Assembly: GCF_001431415.1 (NCBI RefSeq)
Contig: NZ_LDJI01000020.1
Location: 62,001 to 126,000, forward strand
Length of the DNA: 64,000 bases
Direction: 5' to 3'
DNA from: Stenotrophomonas humi
GTDB lineage: Bacteria > Pseudomonadota > Gammaproteobacteria > Xanthomonadales > Xanthomonadaceae
Position numbers and translations under genes: made by a program. Shown here piece by piece: positions 54,831-63,694 of the stretch. The notes below the pieces were generated by a model. The model did not search any database. It saw only the letters and a program-made list of their open reading frames with translations, and was not told where the DNA came from. Numbering within the stretch: position 1 is the stretch's first letter; the number at the start of each line of letters is the position of its first letter.

Positions 54831-55115
54831 GCGGGCCATTGAGCAACCACGATGGACCCGGCGAAGCGCGTGCCGTGGTCCATCCTGGCGGTTGGCCCGA
54901 AGGAGTGAGGTTGCTGAGTGATGAGCCGTTGCGATAACAGGGCGCTGTGAGTCGGGTGTCGATGATCATCCCGGCACGCAACGTGGCTCGATGCCTTCCT
55001 TTTCACCTGGGGTTTCCACGTTGCTGCGCACACTGCTCGTTCCGGCAACCGGCTTGAATCCGTGGGTTGCTGTTTTCCGTGCAACGTTGCGAAATTCTGA
55101 CAGGAGCAACCCGCC

Positions 55116-55892
55116 ATGAATCTTCCGTCGCAGTTCGATCTCAGTGGCAAGGTCGCCATTGTTACCGGGGGTGGCAATGGCATTGGCCGCGCGTGTTCAT
55201 TGATGCTGGCCGCTTACGGCGCCGCAGTGGTGATCGCGGACCTGAAGCTGGCCGATGCGCAGAAGGTCGCCAGCGAGATCACCACGCATGGCGGCCGCGC
55301 ATTGGCGCTGGAATGCAATGTGCTCAAGGACGAGGACCTGGTGCAGTTGGTGGACCGCGCCGCCGCCGAACTGGGCGGCGTCCACATCCTGGTCAACAAC
55401 GCCGGTGGCGGCGGTGCCGGCCGTGAAAGCCCATTCGAGATCACCGTGGAGCAGTTCGAGCGGCCGTTCCAGATCAATGTGTTCAGTGCCTGGCGCTTGG
55501 CTCAGTTGTGCGCACCGCACATGGCAAAGGCGGGCTACGGTTCGATCATCAACATGTCCTCGATGAGCTCGGTCAACAAGAGCCCGGCGATCAGCGCCTA
55601 TGCCGCGTCCAAGGCGGCGATCAACCACATGACCGCGAACCTGGCGCATGACTACGGCCCGCAGAAAATCCGCATCAATGCAGTGGGGCCTGGCGCGGTA
55701 CGCACCGGTGCGCTGGCGACGGTGCTGACCCCGGAGATCGAAGCGCGGATGCTGTCGCATACGCCGATCAAGCGACTTGGTGAGCCGGATGATATCGCCG
55801 GTGCGGTGCTGTACTTCGCCGCGCCGATTTCGAACTGGGTCAGCGGGCAGACCTTGTTCGTCAACGGTGGTGGCGTACAGACGCTGGATTGA
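55116..55892 (+). CDS. Short-chain dehydrogenase (7-alpha-hydroxysteroid dehydrogenase-like)
   Basis: The 258-residue SDR has the cofactor motif TGGGNGIG, the NNAGGGG structural motif, catalytic Ser (MSSMSSV) and YAASK. The order and spacing, including the C-terminal PIKRLGEPDDIAGAVLYFAAPISNWVSGQTLFVNGGGVQTLD-type end (key pieces: RLGEPDDIA, SGQTLFVNGGG), resemble bacterial 7-alpha-hydroxysteroid dehydrogenase. Upstream 285 bp hold a GCAACGTTGC palindrome about 30 bp before the start and no gene. The substrate is inferred. Confidence 0.88.
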   Translation: MNLPSQFDLSGKVAIVTGGGNGIGRACSLMLAAYGAAVVIADLKLADAQKVASEITTHGGRALALECNVLKDEDLVQLVDRAAAELGGVHILVNNAGGGGAGRESPFEITVEQFERPFQINVFSAWRLAQLCAPHMAKAGYGSIINMSSMSSVNKSPAISAYAASKAAINHMTANLAHDYGPQKIRINAVGPGAVRTGALATVLTPEIEARMLSHTPIKRLGEPDDIAGAVLYFAAPISNWVSGQTLFVNGGGVQTLD

Positions 55893-55922
55893 GGCCGGCG
55901 TTGCGGTCAGATGCCGAACGGC

Positions 55923-56324
55923 TCAGTGCTGCTCGGGCAATGTGGACAGGTACTCGATCACCGCCTGGCGTCGTGCTGGATCAGCGGTGGCATTGACCAT
56001 CTTGCTGCCGGGCACCTGTCTGGTTGGCGACTTGAGGAAGGCATCCAGCGTCTGCGCATCCCAGGTGATGCCACTGGCCTTCATCGCTTCGGAGTAGTGA
56101 TAGCCCGGCGCGCTCCCGGCCTTGCGTCCGATCACGCCATGCAGATTGGGACCGACGCGGTGGCCGAGATCGGGGCGGGTGTCGTGGCAGCCGGCGCAGA
56201 TGGCGAAGGCACGTTCAAGTTCGCGCTGGTGCGGATCGGCACTGGCCGAGTGGTTGAAGGCGTCGCGTTGGCCGCAGGCGCTCAGTGACAGGCAGATGGC
56301 GAGTGCAAGCAGCGGGCGGAACAT
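55923..56324 (-). CDS. Class I cytochrome c lipoprotein
   Basis: The 133-residue product has a lipoprotein signal (LAICLSLSACG), a CAGCH heme-binding site and an axial Met in GSKMVNATADP, which is the small class-I cytochrome pattern (VGPNLHGVIGRKAG). It is presumably a periplasm-facing electron carrier. Convergent with the SDR gene and followed by repeat-rich DNA. Confidence 0.9.
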   Translation of the reverse strand: MFRPLLALAICLSLSACGQRDAFNHSASADPHQRELERAFAICAGCHDTRPDLGHRVGPNLHGVIGRKAGSAPGYHYSEAMKASGITWDAQTLDAFLKSPTRQVPGSKMVNATADPARRQAVIEYLSTLPEQH

Positions 56325-56785
56325 TGTTTCCTCAGTGCGACAGCCGCCGCGGTGCTACGGCGGTAGCAATGATGGCTGCTGGTGGGACGGAAAGGCAAAG
56401 GCAGTAGTGGAAGTGGCGAAGCAGATGCGCCCTCATCCGCCCCTTCGGGGCACCTTCTCCCGTGGAACGGGAGAAGGGATGCTTTCAAGCATTGCTTGAG
56501 CTGCTGGTCCTGCGGCTCCGGGTGCGCTTCGCAAACGGCGACGAAGCCAGCAATGCATGGTGAACAGCAACCAGCCCGAAGCTATCCCCTCTCCCGTTTA
56601 CGGGGGCGATGCGGGCTTGCTTGCGAACCATTGGTTCGCAGCCCGTTGAGCACCCTTGCGCTTGCGCAAGGGTCGGGGCGCGGAGCGGGGGTAGGGGTGA
56701 GGGAAGCTCTTTGGCTTTCAGGATCTTTGGCTTTCATACTTTCAAGCTCGTAGCTTCAAAGCCTTCTACGTCCTCAAGCCTAGTG
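56325..56785. repeat. 461-bp repeat-rich spacer
   Basis: Contains several hairpins and repeats and no supported gene. A CCTTCTCCCG / CGGGAGAAGG stem lies at 56453-56477; a CCCCTCTCCCGTTTACGGG element near 56584 copies the one behind amtB; a TGCGCAAG/CTTGCGCA hairpin lies near 56658-56675; and a 13-base direct repeat TCTTTGGCTTTCA occurs at 56708 and 56724. These look like accumulated REP-type elements and are a typical insertion hotspot. Confidence 0.7.
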
Positions 56786-57670
56786 TCACTTCTTCGCAGC
56801 GAACGTCTGATCCAGACTCTGCTCGAAGGTGTGATACCCGATCCGCTCATACAGCTCCTCGCGGGTCTGCATGGTGTCCACCACGTTGCGCTGGTGGCCG
56901 TCGCGGCGGATCGCGGTGTACACGTTCTCGGCCGCCTTGTTCATCGCGCGGAACGCCGACAGCGGATAGATGCACATCGACACGCCCACCGACGCCAGCT
57001 CCTCGGTGGAGAACAGCGGGGTCTGGCCGAACTCGGTGAGGTTGGCCAGCAGTGGCACCTTCACTGCTTCGCTGAAGCGCTTGTAGGTTTCCAGGTCATA
57101 CGAGGCCTCGGCAAAGATACCGTCGGCGCCGGCTTCCACGCAGGCGATGGCACGCTCGATGGCGGCATCCACGCCTTGCACTGCGATCGCATCGGTACGA
57201 GCGATGAGGAAGAAATCCGGATCGGTCTTGCCATCGGCCGCCGCCTTGACGCGGTCGGTCATCTCGCCCAGTGACACGATTTCCTTGTTCGGGCGATGAC
57301 CACAACGCTTGGCGCCGACCTGGTCCTCGATGTGGCAGGCCGCCGCGCCGGCCTTGATCAGTGACTTCACCGTGCGCGCGATGTTGAACGCGCTCGGACC
57401 AAAGCCGGTGTCGATGTCCGACAGCAGCGGCAGGTCGCAGACGTCGGTGATGCGGCGGATATCGGTGAGCACGTCGTCCATGGTCAGGATGCCCAGGTCC
57501 GGCAGACCCAGCGAACCTGCGGCGACGCCGCCGCCGGACAGGTAGACCGCACGGAAGCCCGCACGCTTGGCCAGCAACGCATGGTTGGCGTTGATGGCGC
57601 CGGGAATCTGCAGCGGACGCTCTTCCTGCAACGCCGCGCGGAAGCGGGCGCCTGGACTGACAATGCTCAT
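56786..57670 (-). CDS. prpB: PrpB-type lyase (2-methylisocitrate lyase family)
   Basis: The 294-residue protein (start 57670, MSIVSPG) has the isocitrate-lyase/PEP-mutase fold with the loop KRCGHRPNK that is diagnostic of PrpB, plus SDIDTGFG and [10 protein letters not shown]. Closest characterised match by eye is 2-methylisocitrate lyase, which yields pyruvate and succinate; the same family includes dimethylmalate lyase. The other 2-methylcitrate-cycle genes (prpC, acnD, prpF) are absent from this window. Last gene of the six-gene operon, 28 bp after the ETF-QO gene. Confidence 0.9.
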   Translation of the reverse strand: MSIVSPGARFRAALQEERPLQIPGAINANHALLAKRAGFRAVYLSGGGVAAGSLGLPDLGILTMDDVLTDIRRITDVCDLPLLSDIDTGFGPSAFNIARTVKSLIKAGAAACHIEDQVGAKRCGHRPNKEIVSLGEMTDRVKAAADGKTDPDFFLIARTDAIAVQGVDAAIERAIACVEAGADGIFAEASYDLETYKRFSEAVKVPLLANLTEFGQTPLFSTEELASVGVSMCIYPLSAFRAMNKAAENVYTAIRRDGHQRNVVDTMQTREELYERIGYHTFEQSLDQTFAAKK

Positions 57671-57698
57671 CGAAACTCCTGTGGTTGGATGGCGATGC

Positions 57699-59378
57699 TT
57701 ACATCGCCGGGTAGTTCGGTCCGCCGCCACCCTGCGGGGTTACCCACACGATGTTCTGGGTCGGGTCCTTGATGTCGCAGGTTTTGCAGTGCACGCAGTT
57801 CTGCGCGTTGATCTGCAGGCGCGTGTCGGCACCTTCGCCGACAAATTCGTACACACCGGCCGGGCAGTAACGCGCTTCCGGGCCGCCGTAGGTGGCCAGG
57901 TTCACGCTCACCGGGATGCTCGGATCCTTCAGCGTCAGATGGCTGGGCTGGTCTTCTTCGTGATTGGTCGAAGACAGGAACACCGAGCTCAGGCGGTCGA
58001 AGGTCAACACGTTGTCCGGCTTCGGGTAGTTGATCTTCGGCTGCGTGGCGGCAGGCTCCAGGCACTCGTGGTCGGCCTTGGTGCGGTGGATGGTCCACGG
58101 CGCGGTACGGAAGCCCAGCATCGGCAGCACCAGCTGTTCGATACCGGTCATCAGCGTGGCCACGGTGCGGCCCTTCTTGAACCACTGCTTGAAGTTCTTG
58201 GCCTGCATCAGCTCGGCCTTCAGCCAGCTGTTCTCGAATGCTTCCGGGTAGGCGCTCAGTTCATCGCGCGAACGGCCGGCGACCAGCGCGTCGAACGCGG
58301 CCTCGGCGGCGAGCATGCCGGTCTTGATCGCGGCGTGGCTGCCCTTGATGCGGCTGACGTTGAGGTAGCCGGCCTCGCAGCCGACCAGCGCGCCACCCGG
58401 GAACACCGTCTTGGGCAGCGACAGGATGCCGCCGGCGGTGATCGCGCGCGCACCGTAGGCGATGCGCTTGCCGCCTTCCAGGTGCTTGCGGATCGCCGGG
58501 TGGGTCTTGAAGCGCTGGAACTCCTCGAACGGGCTCAGCCACGGGTTCTTGTAGTCCAGGCCGACCACGTAACCGATCGAGACCTTGCCGCCCTCGGCGT
58601 GATACAGGAACGCACCGCCGTAGGTGTCGTTGTCCAGCGGCCAACCAGCGGCGTGCACCACCAAGCCCGGCTCGTGCTTGGCCGGATCGATCTGCCACAG
58701 CTCCTTGATGCCGATGCCGTAGGCCTGCGGGTCCTTGCCGGCGTCGAGCTTGAACTTGCTGATCAGCTGGCGGCCCAGATGGCCACGCGAGCCTTCGGCG
58801 AACACGGTGTACTTGGCATGCAGTTCCATGCCGCGTTCGAAGTTCGGGCCGGGCGTGCCGTCCTTGTGGATGCCCATGTCGCCGGTGGCCACACCCATCA
58901 CCGCGCCGGTGTCGTCGTACAGCACTTCGGCGGCGGCAAAGCCCGGGAAGATGGCCACTTCCAGCGCTTCGGCCTGCTGCGCCAGCCAGCGGCTGACTTC
59001 ACCCAGGCTGATGATGTAGCTGCCTTCGTTGTGGAAGCACTTGGGCAGCAGCGCGTTGGGCGTGGTCTTGGCGCCGGTTTCATTGAGGAACAGGAATTCG
59101 TCGCGGGTGACGGCCTGCTTCAGCGGCGCACCGCGCTCGGCCCAGTCCGGGAACAGTTCGGTGAGCGCGCGCGGATCCATGACCGCACCGGAGAGGATGT
59201 GCGCGCCCGGCTCGGAGCCTTTCTCCAGTACGCAGACCGACAGCTCCTGCCCTTTCTCCACGGCCAGCTGGCGCAGACGGATGGCGGTGGCCAGGCCGGC
59301 GGGGCCGGCGCCAACGATGACGACGTCGAACTCCATCGCTTCGCGCGGCGGCAGTGCGGAGGTGGCTTCAATGTTCAT
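57699..59378 (-). CDS. etfD: Electron-transfer flavoprotein-ubiquinone oxidoreductase
   Basis: This 559-residue monotopic membrane enzyme passes electrons from ETF to ubiquinone. Visible are the FAD motif [14 protein letters not shown], the C-terminal cysteine cluster for [4Fe-4S] (YCPAGVYEF and [19 protein letters not shown]) and the second half hydrophobic ubiquinone region. It links acyl-CoA or amine dehydrogenase reactions to respiration. Placed between the CE4 and lyase genes in one direction; whether it is dedicated to the pathway or housekeeping is unclear. Confidence 0.95.
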   Translation of the reverse strand: MNIEATSALPPREAMEFDVVIVGAGPAGLATAIRLRQLAVEKGQELSVCVLEKGSEPGAHILSGAVMDPRALTELFPDWAERGAPLKQAVTRDEFLFLNETGAKTTPNALLPKCFHNEGSYIISLGEVSRWLAQQAEALEVAIFPGFAAAEVLYDDTGAVMGVATGDMGIHKDGTPGPNFERGMELHAKYTVFAEGSRGHLGRQLISKFKLDAGKDPQAYGIGIKELWQIDPAKHEPGLVVHAAGWPLDNDTYGGAFLYHAEGGKVSIGYVVGLDYKNPWLSPFEEFQRFKTHPAIRKHLEGGKRIAYGARAITAGGILSLPKTVFPGGALVGCEAGYLNVSRIKGSHAAIKTGMLAAEAAFDALVAGRSRDELSAYPEAFENSWLKAELMQAKNFKQWFKKGRTVATLMTGIEQLVLPMLGFRTAPWTIHRTKADHECLEPAATQPKINYPKPDNVLTFDRLSSVFLSSTNHEEDQPSHLTLKDPSIPVSVNLATYGGPEARYCPAGVYEFVGEGADTRLQINAQNCVHCKTCDIKDPTQNIVWVTPQGGGGPNYPAM

Positions 59379-59439
59379 GCAGGGGCTCTTGGGTAAAGGC
59401 CGGCGCGATAGGCGACGACGGTTGCCTGGAACCGCCGCC

Positions 59440-60360
59440 TCAACATGAGGCGGCGATGATCTCCGAAGGTGCAGCGTTCCAGATCAGCCCCGCGCGGTCG
59501 GCCAGATGGGCGAACACACGTTCCAGGTGCTTGATGCGGTGCGGCTGGCCCATCACCCACGGGTGGATGTTGAGCGCGAGCAGGCGACCCTGTCCGGTGT
59601 GCTGCGCTTCCTCGATCAGGAATTCGCAGGCATCGATCATCTGGTCCGCATACTCGGCCTCGGCATGCAGATTTTCGCCGACCACGAAGCGATCTTCCAA
59701 TTCCAGTGACAGCGGCAGTGCCGTCATCGGGCCGTGCGCGGTCTGGAACGGGTAGGGCAGCTCGTCGTTGACCCAGTCGGCAAACCACTCAAGACCCATC
59801 TGCCGCAGCAGTTCCGGGGTGTTTTCCGATTGCGAACGGGCCGGCGACAGCCAGCCCCGCAGGGGTGCATCGGCGTACGGGGCCAGGGCGGCCAAAGTGC
59901 GCCGGATGTATTCAGCTTCGCGTTCTGGCGCCAAACCACCGTAGTGCACGCTGTCCATGTTCCAGCCGTGCGCCACCAGCTCGGCGCTGCGCGCCTGGAG
60001 CCGGCGTAGCAGCGCTGGGTAGCGCTCGGCCAGTTCGCCGTTGACCGCGGTGCTGGCGCGCAGACCGTACGTTTCCAGCGCATCCAGTACGCGGAACACG
60101 CCCACCCGGTTGCCGTAATCGCGCAGGGTGTAATGGCGCAGGTCCGGATAGGGCATGACCATCGAACCGTGCGGCTTGAAGCCTTCACCGGCGGGATTGA
60201 GCGGGAAGTGTTCCAGCGTCAGGTTGATCCACAGCGCCAGCGGCTTGTCGCCGGGCCAGCGCACGGCCGGGCGCTGCGCCAGCATCGACCACGCATAGCG
60301 CTCATGGTCCATGCCGTGGCGCAGCTGCGGGTACTCCAGGAAGCTGCGATCCAGGCTCAT
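59440..60360 (-). CDS. PuuE-like CE4 hydrolase, copy B (cyclic amide/imide hydrolase candidate)
   Basis: The 306-residue protein starts at 60360, overlapping the stop of copy A by ATGA. It has the PuuE/CE4 signatures RDYGNRVG (80-87), AHGWNM (130-135) and NIHPWVMGQPHR (264-275). PuuE hydrolyses the allantoin ring and related proteins open cyclic amides, although most are labelled polysaccharide deacetylase. The lack of a signal peptide argues against a polysaccharide role. It is paralogous to copy A, so the pair may form a hetero-oligomer or act in successive ring-opening steps. Substrate unknown. Confidence 0.85.
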   Translation of the reverse strand: MSLDRSFLEYPQLRHGMDHERYAWSMLAQRPAVRWPGDKPLALWINLTLEHFPLNPAGEGFKPHGSMVMPYPDLRHYTLRDYGNRVGVFRVLDALETYGLRASTAVNGELAERYPALLRRLQARSAELVAHGWNMDSVHYGGLAPEREAEYIRRTLAALAPYADAPLRGWLSPARSQSENTPELLRQMGLEWFADWVNDELPYPFQTAHGPMTALPLSLELEDRFVVGENLHAEAEYADQMIDACEFLIEEAQHTGQGRLLALNIHPWVMGQPHRIKHLERVFAHLADRAGLIWNAAPSEIIAASC

Positions 60361-61292
60361 GCCGCGTCCTCCGCGTTGACGGCGGCCATCGAGGCCAAAG
60401 CATCGTCGTAATGGTGGTCGAGGTAATGCTGGGCGATCTCGCGGCCGGTGGCCTTCCACACCTTGTCGTGGCTGCAGATGTAATCCATCGCGTCCTGGAA
60501 CGCGGCCAGACGATGTGGGTGGCTGACCTGGTAGGCGTGCAGCGGTACGCACATCACCGTGCCGGAGTGCTCGCCCTCGGCATACAGACGGTCGAAGGCG
60601 TCCTTGATCATCTGACCGTAGCGGCGCGGTTCGATCTTGTTGGTGACGTAGACGATGGTGTCGTTGAGTTCCAGCGAGTACGGCACCGACACGAAACGGG
60701 TGCCCGAGCGGGTCTTCACCGGGGTGGGCTGGTCATCGTGGAACAGGTCGCAGGTGTACAGGCCGCCGGCTTCGGCGAACAGATCAATGGTGGAATCCGA
60801 ATGCGACAACGCTGGTGCCAGATAGCCATCGCAATGCTGGCCGGTGTGCTCGGCGATCAGCCCCATCGAGTGCGCGATCATCTCCCGCTCCTGCGCCTCG
60901 TCCATGCCGTAGGTGTAGCGGGTGTTGTAGATACCGTGGCTGAAGAATTCCCAGTCGCGCTCGGCCGCCATCTGGATCACTTCCGGATGGTGCTTGAGCA
61001 TGGCGGTGGACAGCGACACCGAGCCGCGCAGGCCGTACTGGTCCATCACCCGCATCATCCGCTGGTGGCCGACACGGTTGCCGTAATCGCGGGTGCCGTA
61101 GCTCTGGATGTCCGGCAACGGGCGCGGCCACGGCTTGCGCTGCGGATTGGCCGGCGGTGCGTATTCGTAGAACTCGATGTTGGGCGCGATCCACAACGCC
61201 ACGCGGGCGCCGCCCGGCCAGCTTATCTTCGGCCGGCTGTCATAGGGCCAGTAGTCGAACAGGCCCGGGTCGGATTTGCTCGCCGTGCTCAT
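60357..61292 (-). CDS. PuuE-like CE4 hydrolase, copy A (cyclic amide/imide hydrolase candidate)
   Basis: The 311-residue protein starts at 61292, overlapping the amidase stop by ATGA. It shares with copy B the RDYGNRVG motif (68-75), the FFSHG motif (116-120) and PLHAYQVSHPHR (250-261), the cytosolic PuuE-like pattern. Aromatic-rich N-terminus (FDYWPYDSRP) and no signal peptide. As a CE4-fold cytoplasmic hydrolase immediately after an isochorismatase-fold amidase, it most likely opens a C-N ring bond. The label polysaccharide deacetylase should not be taken literally. Confidence 0.85.
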   Translation of the reverse strand: MSTASKSDPGLFDYWPYDSRPKISWPGGARVALWIAPNIEFYEYAPPANPQRKPWPRPLPDIQSYGTRDYGNRVGHQRMMRVMDQYGLRGSVSLSTAMLKHHPEVIQMAAERDWEFFSHGIYNTRYTYGMDEAQEREMIAHSMGLIAEHTGQHCDGYLAPALSHSDSTIDLFAEAGGLYTCDLFHDDQPTPVKTRSGTRFVSVPYSLELNDTIVYVTNKIEPRRYGQMIKDAFDRLYAEGEHSGTVMCVPLHAYQVSHPHRLAAFQDAMDYICSHDKVWKATGREIAQHYLDHHYDDALASMAAVNAEDAA

Positions 61293-61963
61293 GCGCGCAA
61301 CGCCTGCAACTGCGCGGCCACGTGTTCCACCGATTCCACGTCGCCGTACTTGAGCATGATGTCGCTGAGGTTGGCGAAGTGCGGGATCTCGTGCTTGTCG
61401 GCCACGCACTCCTCCGGAACGATGCTGCGGTAGCCGCGCGACAGGCTGTCGATCACGCAGGCGCGGATGCAGCCGGAGGTGGAACCGCCGGTGATGATCA
61501 GGGTGTCGATCTTGTGGAAGGTCAGCAGCGACCACAGGTTGGTTTCGAAGAACGGGCTGGCCATGCGCTTGTGCATGACGATGTCGCCGGGCTGCACGTC
61601 GGCACGCGGGTCGAACTGCGCCCGCTCGGAGCCGTGCTTGATGTTCTGCAGCGAATCCGGGGTGTTGGTGCGGGTGCCCCAGGTGCCGGCGTCCTCGCCC
61701 GATTCCAGATAGGCCACATACGTCCACACCACCGGCAGGCCCAGCGCACGTACCTGCGCCGACAGCGCATTGATGTGCTCGATCTGGCGCGGATTGGTTT
61801 CATAGGCGGTCTTGAACGCGGCCAAGTCGGTGTAGGCGCGCTGCACGTCGATGTTGACGATGGCCGGGCGTGCGCCGAAGCCGAACTTGGCGCGGTTGGG
61901 ATTTGCCTTGACCTGCTCCCAGTACTGGCGGGCGGTGAGGCTGGACGTTTCCATCACGGGCAT
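61289..61963 (-). CDS. Isochorismatase-fold cysteine amidohydrolase
   Basis: The 224-residue protein (start 61963, with a GGAGAG ribosome-binding site) has the Asp39 (VNIDVQRAYT), Lys132 (VMHKRMASPF) and Cys165 (GGSTSGCIRACVID) triad of the isochorismatase/N-carbamoylsarcosine amidase superfamily. Relatives hydrolyse N-carbamoylsarcosine, maleamate, nicotinamide and ureidoacrylate. The GGSTSGC loop is closest in style to N-carbamoylsarcosine amidases. Here it most plausibly cleaves a half-amide or ureido product of the CE4 enzymes; the substrate is inference. Confidence 0.9.
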   Translation of the reverse strand: MPVMETSSLTARQYWEQVKANPNRAKFGFGARPAIVNIDVQRAYTDLAAFKTAYETNPRQIEHINALSAQVRALGLPVVWTYVAYLESGEDAGTWGTRTNTPDSLQNIKHGSERAQFDPRADVQPGDIVMHKRMASPFFETNLWSLLTFHKIDTLIITGGSTSGCIRACVIDSLSRGYRSIVPEECVADKHEIPHFANLSDIMLKYGDVESVEHVAAQLQALRA

Positions 61964-61991
61964 GGGGTCTCTCCGTTGCGTCGATGCGGGA

Positions 61992-63224
61992 TCAGGGCTT
62001 GGCCAGGCGCGCGCGTTCGTCGCGCACCAGCGTGGCGGCCAGCAGCGCAAGCACGATCAGCACGCAGATCAGGCTGAAGGCGATGTGGTAGCTCTTGGTC
62101 ACGTCGAAAATCTTGGCGGTCACCCAGATGCCCAACCCGGCCGTGGTGGCATCGAGCAGGGTGATGGTGCCGAGGATCTTGCCGGCCGCGCTCAGCCCGA
62201 AGGCATTGACCGCCAGCAGCTGGATCATCGTGTACAACCCGCCCCAGCCCAGCCCAAACAGCGCCAGCGAGTACCAGATCAGGTCGGCGCGCATCGTCGC
62301 CAGGATCACCGCACCGGCAGCCATGATCGCCAGATTGAGCAGGAACACACGCTTGGCCGGCAGCACATCGGCCAGGAAGCCGAACAGGAACTTGCCGACC
62401 ATCGCCAGGCCGAACATCAGGCCCAGCGCGTTGCCGGCCTTGGCCGGTTCAAAGCCGAGGTCGCGCATGTGCAGGAACAGGTTGGCCGACACCGCCATGA
62501 TCGAGAAGAACGTGGTCATCGCCACGAATGCCAGCACCCAGAAGGTGCGGGTGCGCATCGCCTGCGCGTAGCCAAGGTCGGCCAGCTGCGTGGTGACCGG
62601 CTTGCCACTGATCGCGTCGGCGGCAGCTTTGTCCGCGCCCCACGGCTGGATGCCGCCCGGGCGCGGGCTGCGCGCGAACAGGAACGCAATGACCAGGAAC
62701 GCGATCGGCACGGCGGTTTCCCAGAGGAAAGCCGCGCGCCAGTCCATGCTCTGCATCAGGTGCACGCCGAGCTTGGGGAACACCATGCCACCCAGGCTGG
62801 TGCCGACCAGGGCGATGCCGATGGCGGTACCGCGATGGGTGACGAACCACTGCGAGACGAAGATCACCGCCACGTTGAGTCCGGCGGCGACCAGCACGGC
62901 GGCGAAGCCGACGTGGATCCAGTACAGGTGTGCCAGCGAATGCACGTGTGCATAGGCGAAGTACAGCGCCGCCAGCAGCGCCAGGCCGCCCAGGATCAGT
63001 TTGCGCGGGCCGACCCGATCAATCAGCGCGCCCATGAACGGCGACATCCAGCCGGCCAGCACCAGGGTGATCAGGTCGCGCAGCTTGAGTTCGCTGCGGG
63101 TCCAGCCGAACTCCTTGAGCAGAGATTCGTCGAACGCAGTCAGGCCGGTAATGGTCAGGCCGTTGGAGACCAGCAACACCAGCATCCCCATTACCGCCAT
63201 CAGCCACGGGTAGTAACGCTTCAT
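61992..63224 (-). CDS. MFS transporter (monocarboxylate/OFA-like)
   Basis: The 410-residue inner-membrane protein has twelve hydrophobic segments and MFS loop motifs such as DRVGPRKLILGG after helix 2 and the basic loop ARSPRPGG between the halves. The layout resembles oxalate/formate-antiporter or monocarboxylate-transporter families, which carry organic anions. First gene of the minus-strand operon; probably imports the island substrate after it crosses the outer membrane. Starts 92 bp left of the 22-bp palindrome. Confidence 0.9.
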   Translation of the reverse strand: MKRYYPWLMAVMGMLVLLVSNGLTITGLTAFDESLLKEFGWTRSELKLRDLITLVLAGWMSPFMGALIDRVGPRKLILGGLALLAALYFAYAHVHSLAHLYWIHVGFAAVLVAAGLNVAVIFVSQWFVTHRGTAIGIALVGTSLGGMVFPKLGVHLMQSMDWRAAFLWETAVPIAFLVIAFLFARSPRPGGIQPWGADKAAADAISGKPVTTQLADLGYAQAMRTRTFWVLAFVAMTTFFSIMAVSANLFLHMRDLGFEPAKAGNALGLMFGLAMVGKFLFGFLADVLPAKRVFLLNLAIMAAGAVILATMRADLIWYSLALFGLGWGGLYTMIQLLAVNAFGLSAAGKILGTITLLDATTAGLGIWVTAKIFDVTKSYHIAFSLICVLIVLALLAATLVRDERARLAKP

Positions 63225-63315
63225 CCAGGCACCTCAATCGATTGGGTTATGGCAAGTAGATACGCCGGTGGGGGAATTCCGCCGCCGGCGTTGACCGGGG
63301 GCGAATGGCATGCCT

Positions 63316-63337
63316 ACACTTTGTCCGGACAAAGTGT
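63316..63337. promoter_or_regulatory. Perfect 22-bp palindrome in the divergent promoter
   Basis: Eleven-base arms ACACTTTGTCC and GGACAAAGTGT are directly abutted (centre TTGTCCGGACAA), 92 bp before the MFS start and 29 bp before the HapK-like start. A symmetric TTGT-N4-ACAA core is typical of FCD-type GntR operators, so a dedicated regulator may lie beyond the right edge; the two GntR proteins here are HutC-type and may not be the ones. The core recurs at 47726. Confidence 0.82.
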
Positions 63338-63365
63338 GCCACAGTCTTTTACCCGGGAGGAAGCC

Positions 63366-63674
63366 ATGCAAACCGTAATCGTCCTGTTCAACCTCAAGCC
63401 GGGTGTCAGCCGCGAGGAATACGAGGCCTGGGCGCGTGCCAGCGACCTGCCGGTGGTCAACGCGCTGCCGTCGGTGGACCGGTTCGAGGTGCTCAAGTCC
63501 AGCGGCCTGCTGATCGGTGAAGGCAAGCCGCCGTATGACTACATCGAGATCATGCGCATTCCGGACATGGCAGCGTTCGGCAAGGATCTGTCCGACCCGG
63601 CCGTGCAGGCGGGGGCAGCGCAGTTCCAGCAGTACGCGGACAATCCGTTGTTCATCCTCACCAGCGCGCTGTAA
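63366..63674 (+). CDS. REDY-like (HapK-type) dimeric alpha/beta-barrel protein
   Basis: The 102-residue protein starts MQTVIVLFNLKPGVSREEYEAWARASDLP and ends FQQYADNPLFILT; the REEY element and the conserved PPYDYIEIMRIPDM segment match the RedY/HapK group of ferredoxin-like proteins. HapK belongs to a prodigiosin (tripyrrole) gene cluster and RedY-like proteins act on bis-aromatic or pyrrole intermediates. Here it is divergent from the amide operon across the palindrome. Its own role is not known; it may be a cyclase/isomerase accessory. Confidence 0.78.
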   Translation: MQTVIVLFNLKPGVSREEYEAWARASDLPVVNALPSVDRFEVLKSSGLLIGEGKPPYDYIEIMRIPDMAAFGKDLSDPAVQAGAAQFQQYADNPLFILTSAL

Positions 63675-63694
63675 GCGCACAAGGAACTTTGGTC

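Noticed and set aside
57567..59396. A 609-codon plus-strand frame over the ETF-QO gene.
   Set aside because: It is a high-GC antisense frame; the minus strand encodes a full ETF-QO with FAD and iron-sulfur motifs.
59440..61292. Secreted polysaccharide deacetylases.
   Set aside because: Neither protein has a signal peptide, and their motifs match the cytosolic PuuE-like branch; the operon contains an amidase, not glycan genes.
61851..63674. A 607-codon plus-strand frame covering the MFS gene and the HapK-like gene.
   Set aside because: Only the last 102 residues from the ATG at 63366 match a known family; the upstream part is the antisense of the MFS transporter and shows Gln/Asp/His-rich non-protein-like composition.
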